From Amycolatopsis regifaucium (GTDB taxonomy: Bacteria; Actinomycetota; Actinomycetes; Mycobacteriales; Pseudonocardiaceae), in contig NZ_LQCI01000034.1 of assembly GCF_001613935.1 (NCBI RefSeq), positions 1,217,031 through 1,281,030 of the forward strand: a stretch of DNA of 64,000 bases, read 5' to 3'. The notes below the pieces were generated by a model. The model saw nothing but the letters and a program-made list of their open reading frames with translations, ran no database searches and had not been told where the DNA came from. The translations under genes and the position numbers were made by a program. Each line of letters starts with the position of its first letter. Position 1 is the first letter of the stretch. Positions 49,312 to 57,669 of the stretch are shown in pieces.

Positions 49312-49328
49312 AGCAAAGGTCCCCTGCT
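49312..49328 (+). repeat. R-family element after marC
   Basis: AGCAAAGGTCCCCTGCT with GCGAT before it; one base differs from the common core. Lies 10 bases after the marC stop; the next gene runs the same way. Confidence 0.65.
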
Positions 49329-49394
49329 CTCCTCCTGGGATCCCCTCCCAAAAGTGTCGGTGGGGGTGCGTAGCGTTGCGGGCGGGGTGATCCG

Positions 49395-50264
49395 ATGGAG
49401 CAGATTGGTTTCGACTTCGGCGTCGAGGCGCCGCGCAAGCTGACGAAGGTCTCGCCCGCGCGCCTCGCGACGTTCGAAGATTGCCCGCGCCGCTACCGCA
49501 TGTCGTACCTCGACCGCCCGTCGCCGACACGCACGGGGGCGTGGGCGCACAGCACGCTCGGCGCGGTGGTGCACAACGCGTTGCGGGCGTTGTTCGACCT
49601 GCCGGTGACCAAACGTGTGCCGCAGCGGGCGATGGCGCTCGTCGCCGAGCACTGGAAGGACGCCGGGTTCGAAGACACCGAGCAGGCCGCGCGGTATCGC
49701 GCTCGCGCGAAGGCCTGGGTCGCGGATTACGTGGAGCACAACGATGTCAGCGTCGATCCGGTCGGGCTGGAGCGCTGGGTTTCGGCACCCGTCACGCTCG
49801 AACCGGGCAGCGGACCCAGTCTCATCATCGAGGGCCGCGCCGACCGTATCGACCAGCGCGGCCGGGAACTGGTGATCATCGACTACAAGACCGGCCGTCG
49901 TGAGCCGGACGAGTACGAGGCGCGCTTCTCGCAGGCCTTGGCGCTGTACGCCGTCGCGGCCGCCCGGACGTTGCGCACGCCGTGCTACCAGGTCGAGCTG
50001 CATCACGTGCCCACCGGCACCATCGCGGCCGCCGAACACACCGAGCAGAGCCTCAAACGGCATCTCCAGCGTGCCGACGAGACCGCCGGGGATCTGCGGC
50101 TGGCGACGGATACCCTGAACGCGGGCGGCGACGAGGACGTGTTGTTCCCGGCGCGCCCTGGCCGCCGCTGCGCATGGTGCGACTTCCGGCCCAGTTGCGC
50201 GGCGGGCCAGGAGGCCGGCCCCGCGGCTCAGCCGTGGGAGTTGCTGGCGCCCCTGAATTCCTGA
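49395..50264 (+). CDS. RecB-family PD-(D/E)XK nuclease with iron-sulfur cysteines
   Basis: 289 residues. Nuclease motifs: LGAVVHNALRALFD (His of motif I), IIEGRADRID (Asp), VIIDYKTGRRE (D-Y-K) and QALALYAVAA (QxxxY). Four cysteines at 30 (FEDCPRRY), 259, 262 and 268 (CAWCDFRPSC) fit the 4Fe-4S site of AddB/Cas4-like nucleases. No helicase or Cas genes adjoin it, so it is a stand-alone exonuclease candidate in DNA repair. ATG 49395. Confidence 0.88.
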   Translation: MEQIGFDFGVEAPRKLTKVSPARLATFEDCPRRYRMSYLDRPSPTRTGAWAHSTLGAVVHNALRALFDLPVTKRVPQRAMALVAEHWKDAGFEDTEQAARYRARAKAWVADYVEHNDVSVDPVGLERWVSAPVTLEPGSGPSLIIEGRADRIDQRGRELVIIDYKTGRREPDEYEARFSQALALYAVAAARTLRTPCYQVELHHVPTGTIAAAEHTEQSLKRHLQRADETAGDLRLATDTLNAGGDEDVLFPARPGRRCAWCDFRPSCAAGQEAGPAAQPWELLAPLNS

Positions 50265-50291
50265 GACCTCGACGATTGGACGGGCGAGGAC

Positions 50292-50636
50292 GTGTCGTCA
50301 CCGGACACCGAAGAACTCGCGACCACTCCGCTGCCCGCGAGCCCGGATGAGCCCACGGCGAACCGGCGCGGAAATTTCTGGCGCGGCCTGACCGGTTCGC
50401 TCGCGGCCGGGATGGTCGTGCTCGCGAGCTGCGTCCTGGTGATCGCCGCGATCTGTCTCTTCACCGGCGCGCCAGGACCGGGTCTCCTGATGCTGATCGG
50501 TCACCCGGTCGCGGCAGTGCTCGCCGTGCTGGCACAACGGACCGCTGACGCGCGCAATGGCCGCGTCGCGGGCTTCGCGGGTCTCGGCGTCGTGGTGAGC
50601 GTGGCGGCCGCGCTGAGCCTGTTCTGGTGGAACTGA
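50292..50636 (+). CDS. small membrane protein of unknown function
   Basis: 114 residues: a disordered N-terminus (SSPDTEELATTPLPASPDEP) and three or four hydrophobic helices (GSLAAGMVVLASCVLVIAAI, LLMLIGHPVAAVLAVLA, GFAGLGVVVSVAAALSLFWW). GTG 50292 lies 27 bases after the nuclease stop. No family recognised. Codon use looks coding. Confidence 0.65.
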   Translation: MSSPDTEELATTPLPASPDEPTANRRGNFWRGLTGSLAAGMVVLASCVLVIAAICLFTGAPGPGLLMLIGHPVAAVLAVLAQRTADARNGRVAGFAGLGVVVSVAAALSLFWWN

Positions 50637-50758
50637 CCGCCAGGCACGGCAGGAACTTGCCACCGGCCGGAAAAGCAGGCCTGGCACGGTGAAACTGGGA
50701 CTCACTGAGCACGTCGTGGGCGAACACGGCGCCGCAGTGAGGACGAAGGGCACCGTTG

Positions 50759-51361
50759 ATGACTTACCCACCCCAGCCCCACTACGACCATGGCGGGCAG
50801 CAGCACCCAGGGCAGCAGTATCAGCAGGGCGGTCACGACCAGAGCGGCGCGTACCCCCAGCAGCAATACCCCGGTTACGGCCAGAGTCAGCAGTACGGAC
50901 AGGGCTTCGGCGGGCCGCCCGCGCCACTGAAGAACGGCAAGACGAGTCTGCTGGTGGTCATCGCCGTCGCTGTCGTCATGCTGGTCACGCTGGGTATCAC
51001 CGGGTTCGTCGCTCCCGGTTTCTTTCTCGGTGACGACAAGGCCGACAAAGCTGCCGGCCCGGAAGAGACCGCGCGGGCGGTCGTCGCCGGTATCAACGCC
51101 CACGACAAGACCGCGTTGAGGGCGCTCAAGTGCGGGAACGCGGACAAGGACATCGACCAGGCCATCGATCAGGTCGACGAAGCGGCGAACGCGACGCTCG
51201 GCGAACTCGCGAAGGTCTCCGAAACCGAGTACTCGGTGGTCGTCGAGGTGAGCGTCAAAGGGCGATCCCGCACCGCCGCGGGCACGCTCGCTGACGAGGC
51301 CGGTCGATGGTGCTGGAAAGAACTCGGCCGACCCCGCGCCAAGACCTCGGTGCCGGGATGA
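50759..51361 (+). CDS. single-pass membrane protein with exported DUF4878-like region
   Basis: 200 residues. Pro/Gln/Tyr-rich cytoplasmic head (QYQQGGHDQSGAYPQQQYPG), one helix (TSLLVVIAVAVVMLVTLGIT), and an exported domain (ETARAVVAGINAHDKTALRA, ATLGELAKVSETEYSVVVEV, GRWCWKELGR) that resembles small lumazine/nuclear-transport-factor-like DUF4878 domains (tentative). ATG 50759; a TTG just before is possible. Convergent with the PQQ-like gene across an R element. Confidence 0.65.
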   Translation: MTYPPQPHYDHGGQQHPGQQYQQGGHDQSGAYPQQQYPGYGQSQQYGQGFGGPPAPLKNGKTSLLVVIAVAVVMLVTLGITGFVAPGFFLGDDKADKAAGPEETARAVVAGINAHDKTALRALKCGNADKDIDQAIDQVDEAANATLGELAKVSETEYSVVVEVSVKGRSRTAAGTLADEAGRWCWKELGRPRAKTSVPG

Positions 51362-51371
51362 CGGCGCGGGG

Positions 51372-51388
51372 AGCAAGGGACCTTTGCT
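51372..51388. repeat. R-family element between convergent genes
   Basis: AGCAAGGGACCTTTGCT followed by ATCGCC, 11 bases after one stop and 13 before the other. Confidence 0.7.
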
Positions 51389-51400
51389 ATCGCCTGCCGG

Positions 51401-52795
51401 TCATTTGAGGGCGGCCAGCGTGGTGCCGCGCTGCTCCAGCAGCACCGGCCCGACCGAAGCGAGCCGCACGGGGCCGCTGTAGCCACGCCTGTCGACGCCG
51501 ACGGTGCGGATCGTGGTGCCGGTCATCTCGTCGAGGACGGCGAGGCCACCCTGGATCGGCACGACCAGTTGATCCCCGAAGGTCACACCGGGGCCGACGG
51601 CGTTGTTCAGCGTCCAGCGCGGCGTGAGGTCGTCCCGCGAGAACGCCATGGTCTTCGAGCCGGTGAACCAGTAGACGCCTTGAGCGGTCCACGCGGTCGC
51701 CATGATCCCGCCCACCGGGTCCTGCGCGATGTCCGCGGCGGGCAAGTCGAGCGGGTACGCCGACTTCTGGACCCCGTCGGCGCCGTAGATGACCAGCAGC
51801 TTCTGTTCCGGCAGCACGATCAGGGCGAGATCGCCGGACATCGCGACGACTTTCGCGTTCTTTCCGGCGAGCACGGTGCTGTAGTCGACCTTCGGTTCGT
51901 CGGCCTCGTCGTTGGTCGCGCGGTAGACGGTGAAGCGGTCGGCCGGGTCGCCGGGGCAGCGTTCGATCACGCCGATCTTGCCCGACGCGGCGGCCACCGT
52001 GCCGTAGGTGCAGCCTGACCGGGGTTGCTTGTTCGGCTGGACGACGGCCGGGACCTCGCCGTACTCCATGCTCTTGACCAGGTCGTCGCGCCAGGTGTTG
52101 AGCAGCTTCTTGCCGGTCGTGGTGACATGCGAGCCGTCGACGACCAGCCGGGTGCCGAGTTCGGCGTCGCCGTTGCGCTGCGCGGTGCGGCGCCCGGTGC
52201 CCGTGTCGAGCTGGGTGACCTCGCTGCAGCCGGTTTCCTTGCGGTACACCGCGTCGACCTTGATCCCGGCGAGCGCGACGGTGCACAGCTCCAGATCGCG
52301 GGCGTAGCGCCATCGGACGGCGCCGGTCAACGGATCCCGGCCGAGTACCTCACCCTTGTCGGCGGTGACGACGCTGTTGGCCTCGCCGATCGGGACGGGC
52401 GTCGCCGAACTCGGTGCCCGCCACAGCTCGGTCAACGAGCCCGGCACTTCCGCCGGAGCCAGTGGGAGAGCGGGCGGCACGGTGGCGGCGACCTGCGCGA
52501 CCGTGGCCGCGTTGTCGCTGTTCACCCCGATGACGACGCCGGTGACGGCGACGGCCACCACGATCGCGGCGGCGAACACACGATCGCGCGGGCGGTTCCA
52601 CGGCGAACGCCTGGCGCGTTTCCCGCCCAGCGGCGGCTCGGTGGCCACCGTCGGGACGGGTTCGGCGTCCAGCACGTCTTCGGTGCCGATCGCGGCCGTC
52701 GTCTCCGGCTCGTCGCCGTTCGACGTCTGTTCGGGTTCAGCGGGCACGTGCCGCGCCGGATCTTCGTCCGGCGCGGCGTCCCGACGTTCGCTCAC
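51401..52795 (-). CDS. membrane-anchored PQQ-like beta-propeller protein
   Basis: 464 residues: a disordered acidic N-terminus, one transmembrane helix (VFAAAIVVAVAVTGVVIGVN) and an exported beta-propeller built from repeated Trp/Gly strands (DPLTGAVRWRYARDLELCTV, SAYPLDLPAADIAQDPVGG, WTLNNAVGPGVTFGDQLVVP). It follows rhlE on the same strand 36 bases downstream of its gene start side, matching the Rv3211-Rv3212 neighbourhood. Function unknown; the propeller likely binds a partner outside the membrane. Confidence 0.8.
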   Translation of the reverse strand: MSERRDAAPDEDPARHVPAEPEQTSNGDEPETTAAIGTEDVLDAEPVPTVATEPPLGGKRARRSPWNRPRDRVFAAAIVVAVAVTGVVIGVNSDNAATVAQVAATVPPALPLAPAEVPGSLTELWRAPSSATPVPIGEANSVVTADKGEVLGRDPLTGAVRWRYARDLELCTVALAGIKVDAVYRKETGCSEVTQLDTGTGRRTAQRNGDAELGTRLVVDGSHVTTTGKKLLNTWRDDLVKSMEYGEVPAVVQPNKQPRSGCTYGTVAAASGKIGVIERCPGDPADRFTVYRATNDEADEPKVDYSTVLAGKNAKVVAMSGDLALIVLPEQKLLVIYGADGVQKSAYPLDLPAADIAQDPVGGIMATAWTAQGVYWFTGSKTMAFSRDDLTPRWTLNNAVGPGVTFGDQLVVPIQGGLAVLDEMTGTTIRTVGVDRRGYSGPVRLASVGPVLLEQRGTTLAALK

Positions 52796-52831
52796 GTGCC
52801 CCTAGCTCCCCACGTCCGCGCTGAAGGTGCT

Positions 52832-54469
52832 TCAGTCTGTCGACGCAGGTGTATCAGAAGTCGCCGACGGACGGCGACGGCGGCGTCGGCGAGCCGGCCG
52901 CTCGGCGCTGTCGCCGGCTTCCTTCTCGACGGCGGGGCCGCTGACCTCCGGGCTCGGCTTCGCGGCGCCACGGCTGCGGCGACGTGTGCGAGTGCGGGCC
53001 TCCGAAGAGCCTTCGCCTTCGGCGCTCTCCACCGAAGGCGAAGCCGCCACGGCGGCGTCCGCCGTCTCGATCTCGGCGGCCGCGTCGGCTCCGCCGCGGG
53101 TCCGCTTACGCGGCGTGCGGGCGCGCTTGCGGGGTGCCTCTTCCTCGTCGGCGCCGCGGCCCTTGGCGCCACGGGGACCACGGCGTTTGCCGCCAAGGTC
53201 CTCTTCGACCTCGGCCGAAAGGCCCGCGCGGGTCCGCTTCCCCAGCGGGAGACGCCCGGTGGTGCCCTCGGGGATGCCGAGGTCTTCGAACAGGTGCTTG
53301 GACGACGAGTACGTCTCGGCGGGCTCGGGCATGTCGAGGCCGAGGGTGTCGGAGATCAGCTTCCAGCGCGGCTCTTCGTCCCAGTCGACGAGGGTGATCG
53401 CGACACCGGTGCGCCCGGCGCGGCCGGTGCGGCCGATGCGGTGGACGTAGGTCTTCTCGTCCTCCGGCGTCTGGTAGTTGATCACGTGCGTGACGTCGTC
53501 GATGTCGATACCGCGGGCGGCGACATCGGTGGCGACCAGCACGTCGACCTTGCCGGCGCGGAACGCGCGCAGCGCCTGCTCGCGGGCGCCCTGGCCGAGG
53601 TCACCGTGCACGGCGGCGGCCGCGAAACCGCGTTCCACCAGCTCGTCGGCGACCTTCTGCGCGGTGCGCTTGGTCCGGGTGAAGATCATGGTCAGGCCGC
53701 GACCCTCGGCCTGCAGCGCGCGGGCGATCAGCTCGGGCTTGTCCATCGAGTGCGCCCGGTAGACGAACTGGGTGGTGCGCTCGTGGATCGCGCCCGCGTC
53801 GTTCTCCTCGGCGCGGATATGCGTCGGCTGGGTGAGGAACGTGCGGGCCAGCGTGATGATCGGACCCGGCATGGTCGCCGAGAACAGCATCGTCTGCCGC
53901 TTGTCCGGGACCATCCGCAGGATGCGCTCGATGTCGGGCAGGAAGCCCAGGTCGAGCATCTCGTCGGCCTCGTCCAGTACCAGACCGCGGACCTTGCCCA
54001 GCACCAGGTGCTTCTGCTCGGCCAGGTCCAGCAGGCGGCCCGGGGTGCCGATGACGACGTCGACGCCGCTGCGGAGCGCCGCGATCTGCGGCTCGTACGG
54101 GCGGCCGCCGTAGATGGCCAGGGTGCGGATGCCGAGATGCTTGCCGGCGCCCTTGAGGTCGTTCGCGACCTGGATGCACAGCTCACGGGTCGGCACGACG
54201 ACCAGCACCTGCGGGGTGCCGTCGCCGGGGACCTCGACGCGGTGCAGCAGCGGGACACCGAAGCCCAGCGTCTTGCCCATACCGGTGCGGGCCTGGCCGA
54301 TGAGGTCGTCGCCCGCCATGGCCAGCGGCAGGGTCAGTGCCTGGATGGCGAAGGTACGCTCGATCCCGGCCTCGCTCAGCGCCTTGACGATCTCCGGCTT
54401 GACGCCGAAGGACGCGAACGAGGGGGACTCGGGTTCCACCGGGGCGCCCGCCTGCAGCGGGTGCGACAC
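52832..54469 (-). CDS. rhlE: DEAD-box RNA helicase RhlE
   Basis: 545 residues from the first GTG. Helicase motifs: AIQALTLPLAM (Q motif), ARTGMGKT (I), PTRELCI (Ia), TPGRL (Ib), VLDEADEML (II), FSATMP (III), TDVAARGIDI (V) and HRIGRTGRAGRTG (VI). A long basic C-terminal tail with many Arg/Lys clusters is expected to bind RNA. Coding character continues upstream of 54469 for about 33 codons (EVPEAVALEHSETGPAALD) with no ATG/GTG/TTG, and a CTG at 54568 preceded by GAGAGG may be the true start. Homologue of Rv3211. Confidence 0.92.
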   Translation of the reverse strand: MSHPLQAGAPVEPESPSFASFGVKPEIVKALSEAGIERTFAIQALTLPLAMAGDDLIGQARTGMGKTLGFGVPLLHRVEVPGDGTPQVLVVVPTRELCIQVANDLKGAGKHLGIRTLAIYGGRPYEPQIAALRSGVDVVIGTPGRLLDLAEQKHLVLGKVRGLVLDEADEMLDLGFLPDIERILRMVPDKRQTMLFSATMPGPIITLARTFLTQPTHIRAEENDAGAIHERTTQFVYRAHSMDKPELIARALQAEGRGLTMIFTRTKRTAQKVADELVERGFAAAAVHGDLGQGAREQALRAFRAGKVDVLVATDVAARGIDIDDVTHVINYQTPEDEKTYVHRIGRTGRAGRTGVAITLVDWDEEPRWKLISDTLGLDMPEPAETYSSSKHLFEDLGIPEGTTGRLPLGKRTRAGLSAEVEEDLGGKRRGPRGAKGRGADEEEAPRKRARTPRKRTRGGADAAAEIETADAAVAASPSVESAEGEGSSEARTRTRRRSRGAAKPSPEVSGPAVEKEAGDSAERPARRRRRRRPSATSDTPASTD

Positions 54470-54569
54470 GTCCAGCGCCGCCGGGCCGGTCTCGCTGTGC
54501 TCCAGCGCGACTGCCTCCGGGACTTCGGTCGTGGTGTTTTCGACGGTGGTGGATTTGTTCGTGGTCAGG

Positions 54570-54902
54570 GTGCTCGCCTCTCTCGTGACCAGCGCGCACT
54601 GCCCTGGTCACCGGATCGACACTCGACCACGAGGTTTCGCTCGGCTCCGCGCTACTGGCGCTGAAGCGGCCCTTCGTGGGAATGCCGCAGGATGGCGTGC
54701 ACGCACATCATTCTTGTGCTGACCGGGGCCGCACCGGCTGTCCTTCAGCCGCAGCAGCGTTCCGGTCCGGACGGAAGATCCGTCGTTTCTCGTCGGCCAG
54801 TCTACCTGGTCTGCGGTTTTGCGATAGTCCCCGCCGCGCCGGGGAGGGTGGGATCGGTCTCTTCCCCACCTCAGGGGTGTGTTCGGCGATACCCTCTTCG
54901 CC
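54570..54902. other. rhlE-ferritin divergent intergenic region
   Basis: 333 bases between two divergent genes. Beyond the possible rhlE N-terminal extension, I see no gene. GATACCCT ending near 54896 is a candidate -10 for a leaderless transcript of the ferritin-like gene, whose GTG lies seven bases later. A long rhlE 5' leader is possible. Confidence 0.45.
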
Positions 54903-55556
54903 GTGACGGAGGCAAAGCAGATCAGCGAAGGCGTAGTCGATTTGCTCGGCGTACTCGCCTACGGGGAATTGTCCGCGTTCGACCGCATGGCCGAGGACGC
55001 GCGCACCGCGCCGACGCTGTCCGGCCGGGCCGCGCTGGCGTCCATGGCCGCCGCCGAGATCGGGCACTACGACCTGCTCACCAAGCACCTCGCCGGGCAC
55101 GGCATCGCGATCGAAGACGCGATGCGGCCGTTCGTCGGGCACATCGACGCCTGGCACGCCTCCACCAAGCCCCGTTCGTGGCTGGAATCGCTGGTGAAGG
55201 CCTACGTCGGCGACGGGCTCGCGGCGGATCTCTATCGCGAGATCGCCAGCTGGCTCGACCCCGAGACCAAGGACCTGGTGCTCACCGTGCTCGCCGACAC
55301 CGGGCATTCGGCCTTCGCCGAGCGCGAAGTCGCGGCCGGCATCGAGGCCGACCGCAAGGCGAAGGACAAACTCGCGTTGTGGGGACGCCGCCTGCTGGGC
55401 GAAGCGCTGACGCAGGCCCAGTACGTCGTCGCCGAGCGGGACGGGCTCGCCGAACTGATCGTCGAAGGCTCCGGTGATCTTTCGGGAATCGCGGCGCTCT
55501 TCCGCCGGTTGCAGCAGGGGCACACCAAGCGCATGCAGGTGCTGGGGCTCGGCTGA
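54903..55556 (+). CDS. ferritin-like diiron-fold protein (MiaE/tRNA hydroxylase-like)
   Basis: 217 residues, helical. Candidate metal ligands: Glu in AYGELSAFDRM, EIGHYDLL (ExxH) and EREVAAGIEA/LADTGHSAFAEREV further on, consistent with a ferritin-like or MiaE-type fold. GTG 54903 is chosen; the frame from 54879 is less likely and a candidate -10 lies in between. It corresponds to Rv3210c in the mycobacterial block but here runs divergently from rhlE. The reaction is unknown. Confidence 0.8.
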   Translation: MTEAKQISEGVVDLLGVLAYGELSAFDRMAEDARTAPTLSGRAALASMAAAEIGHYDLLTKHLAGHGIAIEDAMRPFVGHIDAWHASTKPRSWLESLVKAYVGDGLAADLYREIASWLDPETKDLVLTVLADTGHSAFAEREVAAGIEADRKAKDKLALWGRRLLGEALTQAQYVVAERDGLAELIVEGSGDLSGIAALFRRLQQGHTKRMQVLGLG

Positions 55557-55615
55557 GGTCTCTTCGGCTAGCCTTGGCCCATCATTGATTTCGAACTTTC
55601 AAGCGGAGGTCCCAC

Positions 55616-55846
55616 GTGGAGGTCAAGATCGGCATCAAGGACACGCCGCGGGAGCTCGTGGTGTCCAGCAGCCAGTCGCCCGACGAGGTCGAGGAACTGG
55701 TCGCGAACGCCTTGAGGGCCGGCGACGGGATCTTCCGCCTCGACGACGAAAAGGGCCGCAAGTACATCGTGCCCACCGACCGGATCGCCTACGTGGAGAT
55801 CGCGCCGTCGGACGTCCGCAAGGTCGGTTTCGCCGTCGGTGGCTGA
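55616..55846 (+). CDS. DUF3107 small protein
   Basis: 76 residues: MEVKIGIKDTPRELVVSSSQ, EVEELVANALRAGDGIFRLD, DEKGRKYIVPTDRIAYVEIA. This short protein is highly conserved in actinobacteria (Rv3208A/TB9.4). GTG 55616 with GGAGG upstream. Function unknown. Confidence 0.9.
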   Translation: MEVKIGIKDTPRELVVSSSQSPDEVEELVANALRAGDGIFRLDDEKGRKYIVPTDRIAYVEIAPSDVRKVGFAVGG

Positions 55847-55960
55847 CCCGATCGGGTAGTAGTCGCATGTCACAGCGGCGTCACCACTGCGTCTCAGCTC
55901 GCTCTCAGATTTGATCGTCACGCTGATGCGGGGACGGCAGGGGGCTAGCCGAGAGATGAG

Positions 55961-57241
55961 GTGGACGGCGTCACTGTGATCGACCGCGCGCTGGTGGACG
56001 GCGCGCGCACGGTTCCCGAACATGGCAAGCGGGTCGCGGGGCGGCTGACCGGTATCGACGTCGCCCGCGGCCTGGCCGTACTCGGCATGTACGCGGTGCA
56101 TGTCGGCCCCGATCCCGCCAAGGGCGGCGTCGGGGTGCTGTTCAAACCTTTCGAAGGTCATTCGGCGGCGCTGTTCGCGGTGCTGGCGGGTGTCTCGATC
56201 GCGCTCATGTCCGGTGGGCGACGGCCGAAGCAAGGCCGAGCCCGGACGCGCGTCGCGCTCAAACTGGCGACGCGCGCGCCGCTGCTGGTGGTGCTGGGGT
56301 TATGGCTGACCAGCCTCGAAACCGGCTACATGGTGATCCTGGCCTACTACGGCGCCTGTTTTCTCTTCGCGATCCCGTGGCTGAGGGCGGGCGCGAAGAC
56401 GCTGGCGATCGCGGCCATCGTCGTCGCTGTCGCCGCCCCGCTGCTCTCGCATCTGATCAGGGCGCAGCTGCTGCCCCGTGACCTGCTGTTCTTCGCCCCA
56501 GACCTGACCGCGGACGACATCACCTCGACCGGGCTGCTGAAGGCCGCGACCGTGCTCGTCCTGACCGGCACGTTCCCCGCGCTGACGCTGATGGCGTACG
56601 TGTTCGCCGGGATGTCGATCGGGCGGATGGACCTGACCTCGCGCAGCGTGTGCCGCCGCCTGTTCTTCGGTGGCTCGGCGGTCGCGGTGGGCGGGTACTT
56701 CGTCTCCTGGCTCGCGACCGGGCCGCTCGGCGGAATGCAGGCGGTCTACCGCTCGCTGGAGCCGGCAGCGGCGCAGTTGGGGATGACGCCCTCGGAGTTC
56801 TTCCGGCTCCACCAGACCTGGATCCACGGCACGCCCCCGACCACCAGCTGGGCCTGGGAACTGTTGCCGACCGGGACCTCGTACACCCCGTTCGACCTGG
56901 TGATCTCAATCGGGATCGCCGCGGCGGTGATCGGCGGCTGTCAGCTGCTCATGCCGAAGTTCGAACGCGTGCTGTGGCCGCTTTCGGATCTGGGTGGGCG
57001 GGTGCTGAGCGCGTACGTGCTGCATTTCGTGGCCATCGCGCTGCTGTGGGACGCGAGTGACGGCGATTCGATCTTCAGCGTGCTGCACTTCGTCGAGTTC
57101 TCGGTGGTCGCGCTGACCGCCGCCGTGCTGTGGCGGAAGTTCGTCGGGCGCGGGCCGCTGGAATGGGCGATGAACAAGCTGTCGAGCTGGCCGAAGTACG
57201 TGGGAGCCGTCGTGCGGATACCCGCGCAACGACGCGGCTGA
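55961..57241 (+). CDS. multi-pass membrane protein, heparan-alpha-glucosaminide N-acetyltransferase-like (DUF1624/DUF418 type)
   Basis: 426 residues. Near the N-terminus GRLTGIDVARGLAVLGMYAVHVG matches the HGSNAT/DUF418 start, with catalytic-type His in the second helix. About ten helices follow. The C-terminal segment (LGGRVLSAYVLHFVAIALLW) carries the second conserved His. Such proteins may acylate envelope glycans (inference). GTG 55961; GTG 55976 is an alternative. It lies between DUF3107 and TetR-like genes that are adjacent in mycobacteria, so it is an insertion in this lineage. Confidence 0.75.
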   Translation: MDGVTVIDRALVDGARTVPEHGKRVAGRLTGIDVARGLAVLGMYAVHVGPDPAKGGVGVLFKPFEGHSAALFAVLAGVSIALMSGGRRPKQGRARTRVALKLATRAPLLVVLGLWLTSLETGYMVILAYYGACFLFAIPWLRAGAKTLAIAAIVVAVAAPLLSHLIRAQLLPRDLLFFAPDLTADDITSTGLLKAATVLVLTGTFPALTLMAYVFAGMSIGRMDLTSRSVCRRLFFGGSAVAVGGYFVSWLATGPLGGMQAVYRSLEPAAAQLGMTPSEFFRLHQTWIHGTPPTTSWAWELLPTGTSYTPFDLVISIGIAAAVIGGCQLLMPKFERVLWPLSDLGGRVLSAYVLHFVAIALLWDASDGDSIFSVLHFVEFSVVALTAAVLWRKFVGRGPLEWAMNKLSSWPKYVGAVVRIPAQRRG

Positions 57242-57274
57242 CCTGGCACGCGGGACCCGCCTCGCCCGGAACCC

Positions 57275-57335
57275 TAAGTACGTGAAGGCCCCCTTCATTG
57301 CGCCTAGCGCAATGAAGGGGGCCTTCACGTACTTA
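57275..57335. terminator. P-family palindrome, longest copy
   Basis: Perfect 29-bp arms (57275-57303, 57307-57335) with loop CTA; the arms contain TAAGTACGTGAAGG and CCTTCATTGCGC. Between convergent genes. Confidence 0.8.
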
Positions 57336-57342
57336 CAAAGGC

Positions 57343-57669
57343 TCAGGCGTTCAGTTCGTTGAGTTCTTCCAGGCTGGTGGGCACGTGGAACGGCGGCGTG
57401 CTGGTGCCCATGATGCGGTAGCGGTCCCACGGGTCCGGGTCGGAAAGTTCGCCCTTCGCGCTGTACTCGCCCGCGCGGATCTCGACGGCGGTCTTCTTGC
57501 CGCCGGCGGCCGCGGACACCTGCTCGTTGGTGGCCACGCGGCCGTACCAGCGGTAGTACCCGTCGATGGGCTGGAAGTAGCCCCGCAGTTCGACCGTGGC
57601 CGGGACCTCGGTCCCGTCGATCACGAGGACCGCTTCGCCGGAGTAGCCGTCTTCGTCGTGCTCGCTCAT
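57343..57669 (-). CDS. DUF4873 domain protein
   Basis: 108 residues: YSGEAVLVIDGTEVPATVEL, RGYFQPIDGYYRWYGRVATN and GELSDPDPWDRYRIMGTSTP. DUF4873 is often found beside flavin or diiron oxygenases. ATG 57669 overlaps the TetR stop (ATGA), so it is co-translated with the regulator. Role unknown; the context suggests an accessory of the adjacent AurF-type oxygenase unit (inference). Confidence 0.82.
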   Translation of the reverse strand: MSEHDEDGYSGEAVLVIDGTEVPATVELRGYFQPIDGYYRWYGRVATNEQVSAAAGGKKTAVEIRAGEYSAKGELSDPDPWDRYRIMGTSTPPFHVPTSLEELNELNA

